From Rubrivivax sp. (lineage in GTDB: Bacteria > Pseudomonadota > Gammaproteobacteria > Burkholderiales > Burkholderiaceae_C): a stretch of 64,000 nt of DNA. The translations under genes and the position numbers were made by a program. Location of the stretch: the NCBI GenBank assembly GCA_020852865.1, contig JADYZZ010000070.1, positions 1 to 64,000 of the forward strand, read 5' to 3'. The notes beneath the pieces are model-generated. The model saw nothing but the letters and a program-made list of their open reading frames with translations, was not told where the DNA came from and did no database searches. This document shows positions 1-13,921 of the stretch, one piece after another (the stretch's first letter is position 1; each line of letters opens with the position of its first letter).

Positions 1-194
1 CCTGGAGCGACTCTCGCTCCTGCTTCGACAACTTGACGGTGGGCGCTTGCCGGCCTCGACTCACGAGTGACAAGCTTATCTGCAGCCCTCCGCCATGTAA
101 AGCAATTTCAGGGATGTTGTACTAGCGTGCCGCCGCGGCGCGCCGGGGCGGTGTTTCCCGGGCCTGTAACAGCACGCCACCGACAGCCGCGCCG

Positions 195-1172
195 CTACGG
201 GTTGACCAGCACGACCTTGCCCTGCACCTGACGCGAGGCCATGCGCGCGTACGCGGCGCGGATCTCGCTCATCGGCAGCGGGCGATCGATGGCCGGCTTC
301 ACCCGCCCCTGCTCATACCACTGCAGCAGTTGCTTCATCGCCGTCGCATGGGCGCGCGGCTCGCGGCGCACGAACTCGCCCCAGAACACACCGACCAGCG
401 ATGCGCCCTTGAGCAGAGGCAGGTTCAGCGGCAGCGTGGGGATCGCGCCCTGGGCGAAGCCGATCACGAGATAGCGTCCGCGCCAGGCGATCGAGCGCAG
501 CGCCGGCTCGGCGAACTCGCCGCCTACGGGGTCGTACACGACGTCGGGGCCCTTGCCGTCGGTGAGCGTCTTGAGCGCGTCGCGCAGCGGCGTGTCGGTG
601 TAGTTGATGGTCGCGTCGGCGCCCAGCGCCTTGCAGAATGCGCACTTGGCGTCGCTGGAGGCGGCGGCGACGACGCGCGCGCCGGCGGCCTTGGCGATCT
701 GGACCGCCGCCGAGCCCACGCCGCCGGCGGCGCCGAGCACGAGCACTGTTTCGCCCGGTTGCAACTGTGCGCGGTCGAGCAGCGCGTGGTACGAGGTGCC
801 GTAGGTGAAGGCGAAGGCCGCGCCGTCGACGATGTCGAAGCCGTCCGGCAGCGCCAGCGTGTGCGCCGCGCTGACGCAGGCGTGCGTGCCGAAGCCGCCG
901 CTCGCGCCGATCGCGGCCACCGGCTGGCCGGGTGCGAGCCCCGCGACGCCGGCGCCGAGCGCTTCGACCACGCCCGAGAACTCCGAGCCGGGAACGAAGG
1001 GCAGCGGCGGCCTGATCTGGTACTGCCCGCGCACCGTGAGCAGGTCGGGGAAGTTCAGGCTGGCCGCCTTGATCGCGATGCGCACCTCGCCCGCTGCGGG
1101 TACGGGCGTGGGCAGTTCCTTCCAGGTGAGCGCGTCGACGCCTTCGAGCGTCTCGCAGAGCCAGGCATGCAT
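195..1172 (-). CDS. NADPH:quinone oxidoreductase / zinc-type alcohol dehydrogenase family protein
   Basis: MHAWLCETLEGVDALTWKELPTP... with Rossmann motif VLVLGAAGGVGSAAVQIAKAAGA; in-frame start inside ORF 195..2057. Confidence 0.9.
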   Translation of the reverse strand: MHAWLCETLEGVDALTWKELPTPVPAAGEVRIAIKAASLNFPDLLTVRGQYQIRPPLPFVPGSEFSGVVEALGAGVAGLAPGQPVAAIGASGGFGTHACVSAAHTLALPDGFDIVDGAAFAFTYGTSYHALLDRAQLQPGETVLVLGAAGGVGSAAVQIAKAAGARVVAAASSDAKCAFCKALGADATINYTDTPLRDALKTLTDGKGPDVVYDPVGGEFAEPALRSIAWRGRYLVIGFAQGAIPTLPLNLPLLKGASLVGVFWGEFVRREPRAHATAMKQLLQWYEQGRVKPAIDRPLPMSEIRAAYARMASRQVQGKVVLVNP

Positions 1173-1195
1173 GAGGCGGGACTCCGGCGGCGGGC

Positions 1196-1828
1196 TCAGC
1201 GCGTCGTGCGCGCCTTGCGGATCAGCGCGTCGAGCACGGCGAGCGTGCGCTCGTCGCTGCCCGCCTGCGCCGGCGAGGTGATGTAGCGGCCGTTCACCAC
1301 CAGGACCGGCACGCCGTCGAGCCCGTAGGCCTTCCACAGCTGGTCGGCAGCGCGCACCTTGGACGCCACGGTGAAGCTCTTCGTCGCCTCGAGCAGCTTG
1401 GACTTGTCCAGGCCGTTGGCGGCGGCGAACGTGGCCACGCCCGACTCCACCTCGAGGTGCTGGCCCTGCGCGTGCACGGCCTCGAACACCTTGCCGTGGA
1501 TAGCCGGCGGCACGCCGAGCGATTCGAGCGCGAAGTACAGCCGCTGGTAGGGCTGGTGCAGGGGCTGCCAGGCCACCGGCACGCGGCGCAGCACGACATC
1601 GCTGGGCAGCTTCTTGGCCCAGGCCTCGAGCCAGGGCTCGAGCGCACGGCAATGCGGACACCAGTAGCCGAAGAACTCGATGACCTCGATCTTGCCCGGC
1701 ACCGCCACCGGCACCGGTGTGGCGAGCGTGCGGTAGTCCTTGCCTTCCGCCGGCTCGCCGGCAGCCGCCGCGGTGCGGCCGAAGAGCGGGCTCGCGGCCA
1801 GGCCGAAGGTGAAGGTGCGTCGGTGCAT
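1196..1828 (-). CDS. dsbA: Thiol:disulfide interchange protein DsbA-like
   Basis: Signal-like N-terminus, CPHC active site in FFGYWCPHCRALEPWLEAW, later GVPVLVVNGRY cis-Pro region. Confidence 0.88.
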   Translation of the reverse strand: MHRRTFTFGLAASPLFGRTAAAAGEPAEGKDYRTLATPVPVAVPGKIEVIEFFGYWCPHCRALEPWLEAWAKKLPSDVVLRRVPVAWQPLHQPYQRLYFALESLGVPPAIHGKVFEAVHAQGQHLEVESGVATFAAANGLDKSKLLEATKSFTVASKVRAADQLWKAYGLDGVPVLVVNGRYITSPAQAGSDERTLAVLDALIRKARTTR

Positions 1829-2047
1829 GGAGGGGGTCCGTTCGTTCGGTCGGTGGGTCGGTAGGTTCGGGCCGGTGCGGGATCGGCAGACGGCGGCGCT
1901 CCGGCGATGCCGCATCCTGCGGCCGCGCGCCCGCGCGCCAGCGGCCGCCGCGGCGTCGTGCTGCGAATGCCGCGAAGTATGATGCACGGCCCGCTCCTGC
2001 GGTGCCCACGGTGGCCGTTGCCGCGTGCGGCGCGGCCGCGGGGGGGC

Positions 2048-2986
2048 ATGTCCGCAACGATGTCCGTCCGTTTCCGTTCCCTCGGCCTTTTCGGCAGCGC
2101 TGCGGCGCTGCTGTGCCTCGCCGGCTGCGCCACGCGGGCCGTCGACGTCAAGCCGGCGCCGGCCAATCCGGCCGAGTTCGCGATCTGGAGCTGCGAGCGC
2201 ATCGGCGACGAGCTCGAAGACGTGCAGAAGCGCGCCGCCGACCTCGCCTACGCCGTCGACGAGCGCGGCGGCAACAACATCGTCGCTCTGGGCTTCGGCC
2301 TGGCGGTGTTCTGGCCCGCCCTGCTCGCGATGCGCCCGCAGGGGCTCGAGGCGCAGGATCTGGCGCGTCTGAAGGGCCGCTACGAGGCGCTGCAGCAGGC
2401 TGCGCGTGCCAGGCACTGCCCGCCCGACTCGCTCGCCCTGCCGCCGGCCCGGCTGGCGGCGCTGCCGGTGGCCGTCGGCGAGCGCCTCGTCTACGAGGAC
2501 CGGCGCGAGGGCCGGCCGCGCTCGGCGTCGACCGAGTGGACTCTGCGCGTGCGCGCACTGCGCCGCGGCGAAGTCGACTACCAGGTCGAAGGCGCGGCAG
2601 GCGGCGTGCTGCGCCACGACAGCGCAGGCAATGTCGTCGAGGCGCCGCCGGGTGCTCTGACCTGGCCGCACCTGCTGCGCAGCGATCTCACGCTCGGTCA
2701 GGTCGTTGCCGGCGAGATGCAGGTGAGCGGTGATCCGCTCGACCGCGCGCGCCTGCGCGGACAGGTGGTGGCCGTCGGCCCGCAAGTCGCCGCCGGCCGA
2801 CGCTTCGACGTCGCCATCGTCGAGCTGTTCGGCGACGCGCAGCGCGGCGAGCGCTTCACGCGGCTCGACGGCGCGATGGTGGTCGACCGTGCGAGCGGCC
2901 TGCTGCTGCGCCTGGACCTGCGCAGCGCACAGCCGGCGTTCTCGCTGCAGCGCCGGCTGACGCGGATCGAGGCCGCTGCGCCCTGA
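2048..2986 (+). CDS. Hypothetical lipoprotein
   Basis: Lipobox LCLAGC after hydrophobic signal; no family recognised. Confidence 0.65.
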   Translation: MSATMSVRFRSLGLFGSAAALLCLAGCATRAVDVKPAPANPAEFAIWSCERIGDELEDVQKRAADLAYAVDERGGNNIVALGFGLAVFWPALLAMRPQGLEAQDLARLKGRYEALQQAARARHCPPDSLALPPARLAALPVAVGERLVYEDRREGRPRSASTEWTLRVRALRRGEVDYQVEGAAGGVLRHDSAGNVVEAPPGALTWPHLLRSDLTLGQVVAGEMQVSGDPLDRARLRGQVVAVGPQVAAGRRFDVAIVELFGDAQRGERFTRLDGAMVVDRASGLLLRLDLRSAQPAFSLQRRLTRIEAAAP

Positions 2987-3128
2987 GGAGCGCGTGCGAT
3001 TCACGCCTGCGCGGGCTCGTTCGCAGCGCAGGCGCAGCCGCCTTACGTTTCTTTACCGCGTCCGCATCGCTGCGTTACCGCAGCGCAGCAAGATGACCTC
3101 CATCGAAGCGTCCACCACAGGAGGTTCC

Positions 3129-3749
3129 ATGAGCACCCTCGAGCGTTCCACCCAGCATCCGCTGCGACACACCCTTGCCACCGCCCTCGTCGCCATCGCC
3201 TGCGGCGTCGCGCTTCCCGCGCTGGCGCAGCCGGCCGGCGGCTTCGGCCCCGGCGGCGGCCCAGGGCCGGGCGCCGCCCAGCGCATGGCTCCGGGCTGGG
3301 GGCCGGGCATGGGCCATGGCTGGGGTCAGCGCATGGGCGACGGCATGGGCGCGGGCTTGGGCATGATGCCGGGCTACGGCATGGAGCGCGCGCTCGACGC
3401 CATCGGCGCCAGCGCCGATCAGAAGGCGCAGATCCGCCAGATCATGCAGGCTGCGCACCCCGACTTGCAGGCCCAGCGCGACGCCCGCATCAAGCTGCGC
3501 GACCAGGCGCGCTCGATCTTCGCCGCACCGACCGTCGACGCCAGGGCGGCCGAGGCACTGCGCCAGCAGATGCTCGCGCAGCACGACGCGGCGAGCAAGC
3601 GCATGCTGCAGGCGATGCTCGACGCGAGCGCGGTGCTCACGCCCGATCAGCGCAAGGCGCTGGCCGAGCGCATGGCGACGCGCGGCGCGATGATGCAGCG
3701 GCACCGTGCCGAGCGCGCCACGCTCGACGGCGCGCCGCGCAAGCCCTGA
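3129..3749 (+). CDS. Spy/CpxP-like (periplasmic heavy-metal sensor-type) protein with Gly/Met-rich N-terminal segment
   Basis: Signal peptide ending ALAQ; GPGMGHGWGQRMGDGMGAGLGMMPGYGM; helical LTPDQRKALAERM motif; next to two-component genes. Confidence 0.75.
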   Translation: MSTLERSTQHPLRHTLATALVAIACGVALPALAQPAGGFGPGGGPGPGAAQRMAPGWGPGMGHGWGQRMGDGMGAGLGMMPGYGMERALDAIGASADQKAQIRQIMQAAHPDLQAQRDARIKLRDQARSIFAAPTVDARAAEALRQQMLAQHDAASKRMLQAMLDASAVLTPDQRKALAERMATRGAMMQRHRAERATLDGAPRKP

Positions 3750-3817
3750 GGCGCTATCCTGCGCAAGGATCGGCCGCGCGCGGGCGCCCGGTTTCGCGGC
3801 GGCCCATGACCGGGGCG

Positions 3818-3839
3818 GCGCAGGCCCGGCGGCCTGCGC
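3818..3839 (+). other. Perfect hairpin in the Spy-like/response-regulator intergenic spacer
   Basis: GCGCAGGCC-CGGC-GGCCTGCGC, 9-bp arms with 4-nt loop. Confidence 0.5.
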
Positions 3840-3925
3840 TGCGGGGGCCCTCGCCGCGCGCCTGGGGCGCTGCGCCGCGCGCCCTGGACCCCGTGCCATG
3901 CCGGTGAGACGCGCCTGAGATCCCG

Positions 3926-4633
3926 ATGAGCCAACACCTGCTGCTGATCGACGACGACCGCCGCCTGACCGATATGGTGGGCGAGTATCTGCGCCGCCAG
4001 GGCTACGAGGTGACGACCGCCGGCTCGCTCGGTCAGGGCCGCGAGCTGCTCGAGCGCGCGCACCCCGACGCGCTCGTCCTCGACCTCATGCTGCCCGACG
4101 GCGACGGGCTGGACTTCACGCGCGAGCTGCGCGCCGCGCCGCGCACGCGCCGCTTGCCGCTGCTGATGCTCACGGCGCGCGGCGAGCCGATGGACCGCAT
4201 CGTCGGCCTCGAGATCGGCGCCGACGACTACCTCGGCAAGCCCTTCGAGCCGCGCGAGCTGCTGGCGCGCGTCAAGGCGCTGCTGCGCCGCGCCGCGCCC
4301 GAGTCGCAGGCCGACGACGTACTCGTCTTCGGCCGCCTCGAGATCGACCTGGGCGCGCGCCAGGCGCGCCTGGACGGCCGGCCCTGCGACCTCACCAGCC
4401 ACCAGTTCGAGCTGCTGGTCGTGCTCGCGCAAAGCCCCGGGCGCGTGCTCTCGCGCGATCAGATCATGGACGCGCTCAAGGGCCATCCGCTCGAGGCCTT
4501 CGACCGCAGCATCGACGTGCACATCTCGCGCATCCGCGCCGTCATCGAGGACGACCCGAAGGTGCCGCGGCGCGTGCTCACCGTGCGCGGCGCCGGCTAC
4601 GTGTTCGCCCGCAAGCAAGACGCCGAGCCCTAG
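3926..4633 (+). CDS. OmpR-family response regulator (CpxR-like)
   Basis: LLIDDDRRLTDMVGEYL, ALVLDLMLPDGDG, K in GADDYLGKPFEPRELLARV, C-terminal winged helix. Confidence 0.93.
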   Translation: MSQHLLLIDDDRRLTDMVGEYLRRQGYEVTTAGSLGQGRELLERAHPDALVLDLMLPDGDGLDFTRELRAAPRTRRLPLLMLTARGEPMDRIVGLEIGADDYLGKPFEPRELLARVKALLRRAAPESQADDVLVFGRLEIDLGARQARLDGRPCDLTSHQFELLVVLAQSPGRVLSRDQIMDALKGHPLEAFDRSIDVHISRIRAVIEDDPKVPRRVLTVRGAGYVFARKQDAEP

Positions 4634-4638
4634 CGCGC

Positions 4639-5985
4639 ATGCGTTCGCTGTACCTGCGCATCTGGCTCACGGTGGTGCTGGCGCTCGCGCTGTTCGGCGC
4701 GCTGTCGGGCTGGCTGATGCAGCGCCAGCTCGAGCAGCATCGCGTCGTGCTCGAGGCCGCCACGCGCGAGCGCCTGGACGCCTGGGCCGAGCTGCTGCAG
4801 CGCGCGCTGCCGCCGGCCGATGCGCCGCGCGCGGTGCAGGCGCAGGCGCTGCGCGAATGGGCGCAGCGCCTGCGCCTGCCGGTCGCACTCGACGACGCCG
4901 CGGGTGTGCGCATCGGCGCCAGCGACGCCTTCGTACGGCGCGAGGCCGATCATCCCGGCTTCACCGAGCGGCTGCAGAGCATCCGGCTCGACGACGGCCG
5001 CACGCTGCGCGTGCCGCGGCCGATGCTGCGCCCGGGCCCCGGCATGATGGCGCGGCGCGGCGTGCACGAGCCCGCGGCGCCGGGCCTGCTGCCGCCCTGG
5101 CTGCTGCCGCGCCAGCTGCCCGAGGGTGTGGCCCTGGCGCTGCTGCTCGGCGTGCTGTTCCTCGCGGTCGCCGCCGGCGCCTATCCGGTGGTGCGCCGGC
5201 TCACGCGCCGGCTCGAGGCGCTGCAGACCGGCGTCGAGGACTTCGGCGCCGGCGCGCTCGGGCGGCGCGTCGACGAGGGCGGCCGCGACGAGGTGGCAGC
5301 GGTGGCCGCGAGCTTCAACCGTGCCGCCGCGCGCATCGAGTCGCTCGTGCGTTCGCACCAGAGCCTGCTCGCCAATGCCAGCCACGAACTGCGCTCGCCG
5401 CTGGCAAGGCTGAAGATGGCGCTCGAGATGCTCGACGGTTCGGCGCCCGACGAACGCCCGCGCCTGAAGCACGAGATCGCCGCCGACATCGCCGAGCTCG
5501 ACGCGCTGGTCGAGGAGGTGCTGCTGTCGAGCCGGCTGGACGCGCGCGAGCAACTCGACCAGCGCGAGCCGGTCGAGCTGCTCGCGCTGGCCGCCGAGGA
5601 GGCCGCGCGGGTCGACGCGGCGGCCGGCGGCGAGCCGCTGCGCGTGCTGGGCGACGAGCGGCTGCTGCGCCGCGCGCTGCGCAACCTGCTCGACAACGCG
5701 CGTCGCTACGGCGGCGGCGAGATCACGGTGGAGCTGGCACGCCGGGGCGCCCTGGCCGAGCTTGCGGTGAGCGACCGCGGCCCCGGCGTGCCCGAGGCCC
5801 ACCGCGAGCGCATCTTCGAGGCCTTCTTCCGCCTGCCCGGCCATGCCGAGCGCGCCGGCGGCGTCGGCCTGGGCCTGGCGCTGGTACGCCAGATCGCGCA
5901 GCGCCACGGCGGCAGCGTGCGCTGCGAGCCGCGCGCCGGCGGCGGCAGCCGCTTCGTGCTGGCGCTGCCGCTGGCGCCGGCGTAG
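4639..5985 (+). CDS. Sensor histidine kinase (CpxA/EnvZ type)
   Basis: Two TM segments, HAMP region, NASHELRSPLARLKMALEML H-box, NLLDNARRYGGG N-box, GVGLGLALVRQIAQRHGG G-box. Confidence 0.93.
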   Translation: MRSLYLRIWLTVVLALALFGALSGWLMQRQLEQHRVVLEAATRERLDAWAELLQRALPPADAPRAVQAQALREWAQRLRLPVALDDAAGVRIGASDAFVRREADHPGFTERLQSIRLDDGRTLRVPRPMLRPGPGMMARRGVHEPAAPGLLPPWLLPRQLPEGVALALLLGVLFLAVAAGAYPVVRRLTRRLEALQTGVEDFGAGALGRRVDEGGRDEVAAVAASFNRAAARIESLVRSHQSLLANASHELRSPLARLKMALEMLDGSAPDERPRLKHEIAADIAELDALVEEVLLSSRLDAREQLDQREPVELLALAAEEAARVDAAAGGEPLRVLGDERLLRRALRNLLDNARRYGGGEITVELARRGALAELAVSDRGPGVPEAHRERIFEAFFRLPGHAERAGGVGLGLALVRQIAQRHGGSVRCEPRAGGGSRFVLALPLAPA

Positions 5986-5998
5986 CCGGGCTCCCAGG

Positions 5999-7414
5999 TC
6001 AGGCCGGCGCCGGCCGCGCCCGCGACGTCGGCTGCAGCACCCAGGCCATGAAGCCGGTGAGCGCGAGCGCGGTGAGCACGAGCGAGCCGGCCGATGCGAT
6101 CCAGAAACCGGGCGCTCCGCGCATCCAGGACGGCCACTCGGGCCCGGCGGCGAAGGCCAGCCACCAGCCGCCGCCCAGGCCCACGCCCCAGATGGCGACG
6201 GCGTAGACGACGAGCGGCACGGTCGCGATGCGCCAGGCGCGCAGCACGAAGGCGGCCACCGTCTGCACCGCGTCGGCGAGGTGGAACAGGGCGAGCCAGG
6301 CGACGAAGGACAGCGCGGCCGCGGCAACGGCCGCGTCGGCCGTGTACAGGCCGATGATGGACTCGCTGCCGCAGTAGACGAGCGCGGCCAGCGCCGCCGC
6401 GCACGCCAGCGCCAGCGCCAGACCGTGCCAGCCCAGGCGCCGCGCCTCGACGGCGGCGCGCGCGCCGATCGCCTGCGCCACCAGCGTCATCGTGGCGTTG
6501 CCGATGGCCAGGGGCACCATGAACAGCAGTGCCGCGAGGTTGAAGGCGATCTGGTGTCCGGCTACCGCCGTGGCGCCCAGGCGCGCGATGAACAGCGCCA
6601 TGAAGGTCATGCCGGTGATCTCGACGACGATCGTCGCGCCCATCGGAATGCCCAGGCGCAGCTGCGTGCCCAGCGCACGCGCGTCGGGCGCGTGCAGGCC
6701 GCGGCCGGCCAGCACGAAGGGCGCATAGAACGCGTCGCGCCGCACGAGCCGCCACGCGAGCAGGCACTGCGCCCACATCGCGATGCCGGTCGCGATGCCG
6801 CAGCCGACCACACCCGTTGCCGGCCCGCCCAGCGCCGGCAGCCCGAAGACGAAGAAGGCCGACAGGGGCAGCTTGAAGGCCAGGCCTCCGAGCTGCAGCA
6901 CCATCACGGCCTTGGGCCGCGAGACGGCGATGTTGAATGCGCGGTATACGGTGAACAGCAGCGAGGCGGGCAGCGACAGCGCCAGCGCCAGCAGATAGCC
7001 GCGCGCCTTGGCCTCGACCTCGGGCGAACTGCGCGCCAGCGCGAGGAAGGGTTGGGGAAACGCGAGCAGCAGGCTGCCCACGACGGACAGGCCGAGCGCG
7101 ATCCAGATCGCCTGATGCGCCTGGCGGCCCGCCGCTTCGTGCTGGCGCGCGCCGTAGAGCTGGCCGACGATGGGCGACAGCGCCAGCACCACGCCCATGA
7201 AGCCGATGAACACCGTCATGTAGGCGGCTGCGCCGATCGCCAGTGCGGCCAGGTCGAGTGCCGCGTAGCGCCCGAGCAGCACCGTGTCGACCGTGGTGAA
7301 CGCCAGCACCGAGGCCTGGCCGACGAACACCGGCCAGGCGAGCGGCGTGATCCGCCGCACGCTGGTGGCCCAGCGTGCAGCGCCTCCGGCGCCCGCGTCC
7401 GCGCCGGTGCTCAC
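5999..7414 (-). CDS. MATE family efflux transporter
   Basis: Multi-TM protein with MATE-like pattern (AWPVFVGQASVLAFTTVDTVLLGRY... GNATMTLVAQAIGA). Confidence 0.88.
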   Translation of the reverse strand: MSTGADAGAGGAARWATSVRRITPLAWPVFVGQASVLAFTTVDTVLLGRYAALDLAALAIGAAAYMTVFIGFMGVVLALSPIVGQLYGARQHEAAGRQAHQAIWIALGLSVVGSLLLAFPQPFLALARSSPEVEAKARGYLLALALSLPASLLFTVYRAFNIAVSRPKAVMVLQLGGLAFKLPLSAFFVFGLPALGGPATGVVGCGIATGIAMWAQCLLAWRLVRRDAFYAPFVLAGRGLHAPDARALGTQLRLGIPMGATIVVEITGMTFMALFIARLGATAVAGHQIAFNLAALLFMVPLAIGNATMTLVAQAIGARAAVEARRLGWHGLALALACAAALAALVYCGSESIIGLYTADAAVAAAALSFVAWLALFHLADAVQTVAAFVLRAWRIATVPLVVYAVAIWGVGLGGGWWLAFAAGPEWPSWMRGAPGFWIASAGSLVLTALALTGFMAWVLQPTSRARPAPA

Positions 7415-7427
7415 GCGCGCCGCGCCT

Positions 7428-8891
7428 TCACGCCACGAACAGCAGCGCCGGCGTCTCGAGCCGCATGCGCAGCTCCTGGACGAACTGCGCGGCGTCGGCG
7501 CCGTCGACGATGCGGTGGTCGAACGACGAGGACAGGTTCATCGTCTGCCGCACCACCACGGCGCCGGCGCGGACGACGGGTTTCTCGACGATGCGGTTGA
7601 CGCCGACGATCGCGACCTCGGGGCGGTTGATCACCGGCGTCGACGCGATGCCGCCGAGCGCGCCCAGGCTGCTGATCGTGATCGTCGAGCCGCTCAGCTC
7701 GGCGCGCGTGGCGCGCCCGGCGCGCGCGGCCTCGGCCAGGCGCGCGACCTCGGCCGCCATCGCCCAGGGATCGAGCGCCTCGGCGTGGCGCAGCACCGGC
7801 ACCAGCAGGCCGTGCGGCGTCTGCGTGGCCACGCCCAGGTGCACCGCGCCGTACTGCGTGAGCACACCGGCCTCGTCGTCGAAGCGGGCGTTGATCTGCG
7901 GATGCGCGCGCAGCGCGAGCACCATGGCGCGCATCAGCAGCGGCAGCAGCGTGAGGCGGCCGCGCGCGGCGGCCCAGCGCGCGTTGAGCCGGGCGCGCAG
8001 CGCCTCGGCTTCGGTGATGTCGAGCTCCTCGACGTAGCTGAAATGCGGGATGCGGCGCTTGGCCTCCTGCATCTGCAGCGCGATGCGCCGGCGCAGGCCG
8101 ATCACCGGCACGCGCGTCTCGTCGTCGCGCTGGGCGTAGGCGGCTGCCGCGGCCGCTGACGCCTCCGCGGGCGCAGCGGAGGCTGCAGGCGTTGCGGGTG
8201 CTGCGCGTGCGGCCGGCGCGATGGGCGAGGCGGTGGGCGGGGCGATGGGCGGGGCGATGGGCGGGGCGGCTGCAGCCGGCAGCGTGCCGCGCGCGCGCGC
8301 CGCCGCCTCGATGTCGGCATGGACGATGCGGCCTGCGGTGCCGCTCGGGCGCACCGAACTCAGGTCGATGCCGAGTTCCCAGGCGCGCCGGCGCACGGCC
8401 GGCGAGGCGATCGGGCGATCGGCGGCGCTGGCCGGCGCCACGGTGGATGGTGCGGGGATCGATGCCGGGATCGGCGCGGCGGCCGCAGGCTGCGTCTGCA
8501 CCGGCGCCGGCGCGCTTCCGGGCGCAGGAGCGAACGCAGGCGCAGGAGCGAGAACGGGGGCAGGCGCCAGCCCCGACGCATCCGCTGCCGCGGCTGCTGC
8601 CGCGCCGGCCGCGGCGGCCGCCGTGCCGGGCGCGTGCGCGGCGCCGGCTTCGGCCTGTTCGATGCGCAGCAGCTCGCTGCCCACGGCCAGCGTGCGCCCG
8701 ACCTCGCCGCCGAGCGCGAGCACGCGGCCGGCCACCGGCGTCGGGATCTCGACGTTGGCCTTGTCGGTCATGACGTCGGCCACCGGCTGGTCCTCGGCCA
8801 CCTCGTCGCCCGGCGCCACATGCCAGGCCACGAGCTCGACCTCGGCGATGCCCTCGCCGACGTCGGGCACCTTGATGATGCGCACGCCCAT
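7428..8891 (-). CDS. bkdB: 2-oxo acid dehydrogenase E2 (dihydrolipoamide acyltransferase)
   Basis: Lipoyl domain (VMTDKANVEIPTPVAGRV), E3-binding domain, catalytic SSSFDHRIVDGADAAQF. Confidence 0.92.
   Translation of the reverse strand: MGVRIIKVPDVGEGIAEVELVAWHVAPGDEVAEDQPVADVMTDKANVEIPTPVAGRVLALGGEVGRTLAVGSELLRIEQAEAGAAHAPGTAAAAAGAAAAAAADASGLAPAPVLAPAPAFAPAPGSAPAPVQTQPAAAAPIPASIPAPSTVAPASAADRPIASPAVRRRAWELGIDLSSVRPSGTAGRIVHADIEAAARARGTLPAAAAPPIAPPIAPPTASPIAPAARAAPATPAASAAPAEASAAAAAAYAQRDDETRVPVIGLRRRIALQMQEAKRRIPHFSYVEELDITEAEALRARLNARWAAARGRLTLLPLLMRAMVLALRAHPQINARFDDEAGVLTQYGAVHLGVATQTPHGLLVPVLRHAEALDPWAMAAEVARLAEAARAGRATRAELSGSTITISSLGALGGIASTPVINRPEVAIVGVNRIVEKPVVRAGAVVVRQTMNLSSSFDHRIVDGADAAQFVQELRMRLETPALLFVA
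8218..8265 (-). repeat. In-frame 12-bp tandem repeat in the E2 inter-domain linker
   Basis: 4 copies of GCGRTGGGCGRG (plus-strand orientation), encoding (A-P-P-I)-type repeats in linker APPIAPPIAPPTASPIAP. Confidence 0.8.
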
Positions 8892-8892
8892 C

Positions 8893-12740
<3,848 letters not shown>

Positions 12741-12929
12741 TTAGGCGGCGCACGGCAACGGCGCCGCCGACAGGGTGCGGCGCTGCGGGCGGTTGCGGCG
12801 CCGCAAGGCGCATCCGCTGCGCGCCTTGAGCATGCTCATGGCGGCCTGACCGACGAGGTGCAAGCTGCATGCAGCGGGCGCCGCGGCCCCGCAGGCGGGT
12901 TCGGCGCCGGCGTCATCGAGGAGATCGAC

Positions 12930-13892
12930 ATGCGCAGCAGCACCCGCAGAGAGTTCATTGGTGTCGTCACCGGCGCGGGCTTCGTCTGGCTGGGCGTCCC
13001 GGCGCCGGCTCGGGGGCAGTCCGAAGCCGTGGCCAGGCCGGCCGACGTCGGCAGCACGCGCCGGCTCGAAATCCTGCCCCTCGTCGACTGGGCCACGGCA
13101 TCGCCCGAGTTGCGCGGCGAGGCCGGCGTGTCCTACCTCGTGCGCACCGACGGCAGCACGATCCTGTTCGACGTCGGCGGCAACCTCGAGGGTACGGATC
13201 CGTCGCCGCTGGAAGCGAACATGCAGCGGCTGGGCGTGCGTCTGGCCGACATCGACACGATCGTCATCTCGCACCTGCACATGGACCACGTGGGCGGTCT
13301 ATCGTTCGCGCGCCAGGGCAGCTTCGCGCTGGGCAGACAGCAGGTCGACCTCGGCGGCAAGCGCGTGGTGGTGCCTACCGCGATGCGTTACCCCGGCGTC
13401 GAACCGCTCGTCGCGCGCACGCCCATGCGGCTGGCGCCGGGCGTGCTGACGACCGGAACGATCACCGGTGCGCTGCCGATCGGACCGGTGGACGAGCAGG
13501 CCTTGGCCGTGCGCGTGCAGGGCCGCGGCGTCGTGCTCGTCGTCGGCTGCGGTCACCAGGGCCTGGAGCGGCTGCTCGAGCGTACGGCCCGGCTGTTCGA
13601 CGAGCCGCTGTACGGCATCGTCGGCGGCCTGCACTACCCCGTACCGCACGGGCGCCTGTTCGCCGGCGGCGTCGACGTGCAGCGCTGGGCCACCTACGGC
13701 ACGGCGGCCGGCCCGAGTTCCGAGGACGTGCAGCGCCAGATCGATCTGCTCGCCGTCCGGCAGCCGCAGTGGGTGTCGCTGAGCCCGCACGACAGCAGCG
13801 ACGAGATGATCGAGCTGTTTCGCAAGACCTTCGGCGCGCGCTACCACGAGTTGCGCGTGGGCGAGGCGCAGGTGATCGTCGCGGCGCCGTAG
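12930..13892 (+). CDS. MBL-fold metallohydrolase, Tat-type signal (COG1237-like)
   Basis: RRxF-like signal STRREFIGVV; HLHMDHVGG metal motif; VVGCGHQGLE. Confidence 0.8.
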   Translation: MRSSTRREFIGVVTGAGFVWLGVPAPARGQSEAVARPADVGSTRRLEILPLVDWATASPELRGEAGVSYLVRTDGSTILFDVGGNLEGTDPSPLEANMQRLGVRLADIDTIVISHLHMDHVGGLSFARQGSFALGRQQVDLGGKRVVVPTAMRYPGVEPLVARTPMRLAPGVLTTGTITGALPIGPVDEQALAVRVQGRGVVLVVGCGHQGLERLLERTARLFDEPLYGIVGGLHYPVPHGRLFAGGVDVQRWATYGTAAGPSSEDVQRQIDLLAVRQPQWVSLSPHDSSDEMIELFRKTFGARYHELRVGEAQVIVAAP

Positions 13893-13921
13893 GAGGGCCC
13901 GGGCTGCGCGCATTGCGTCGC

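Noticed and set aside
8218-8265. E2 linker repeat as part of the intergenic array phenomenon
   Set aside because: In-frame Ala-Pro linkers are normal in dihydrolipoamide acyltransferases; the 12-bp repetition is adequately explained by linker function.
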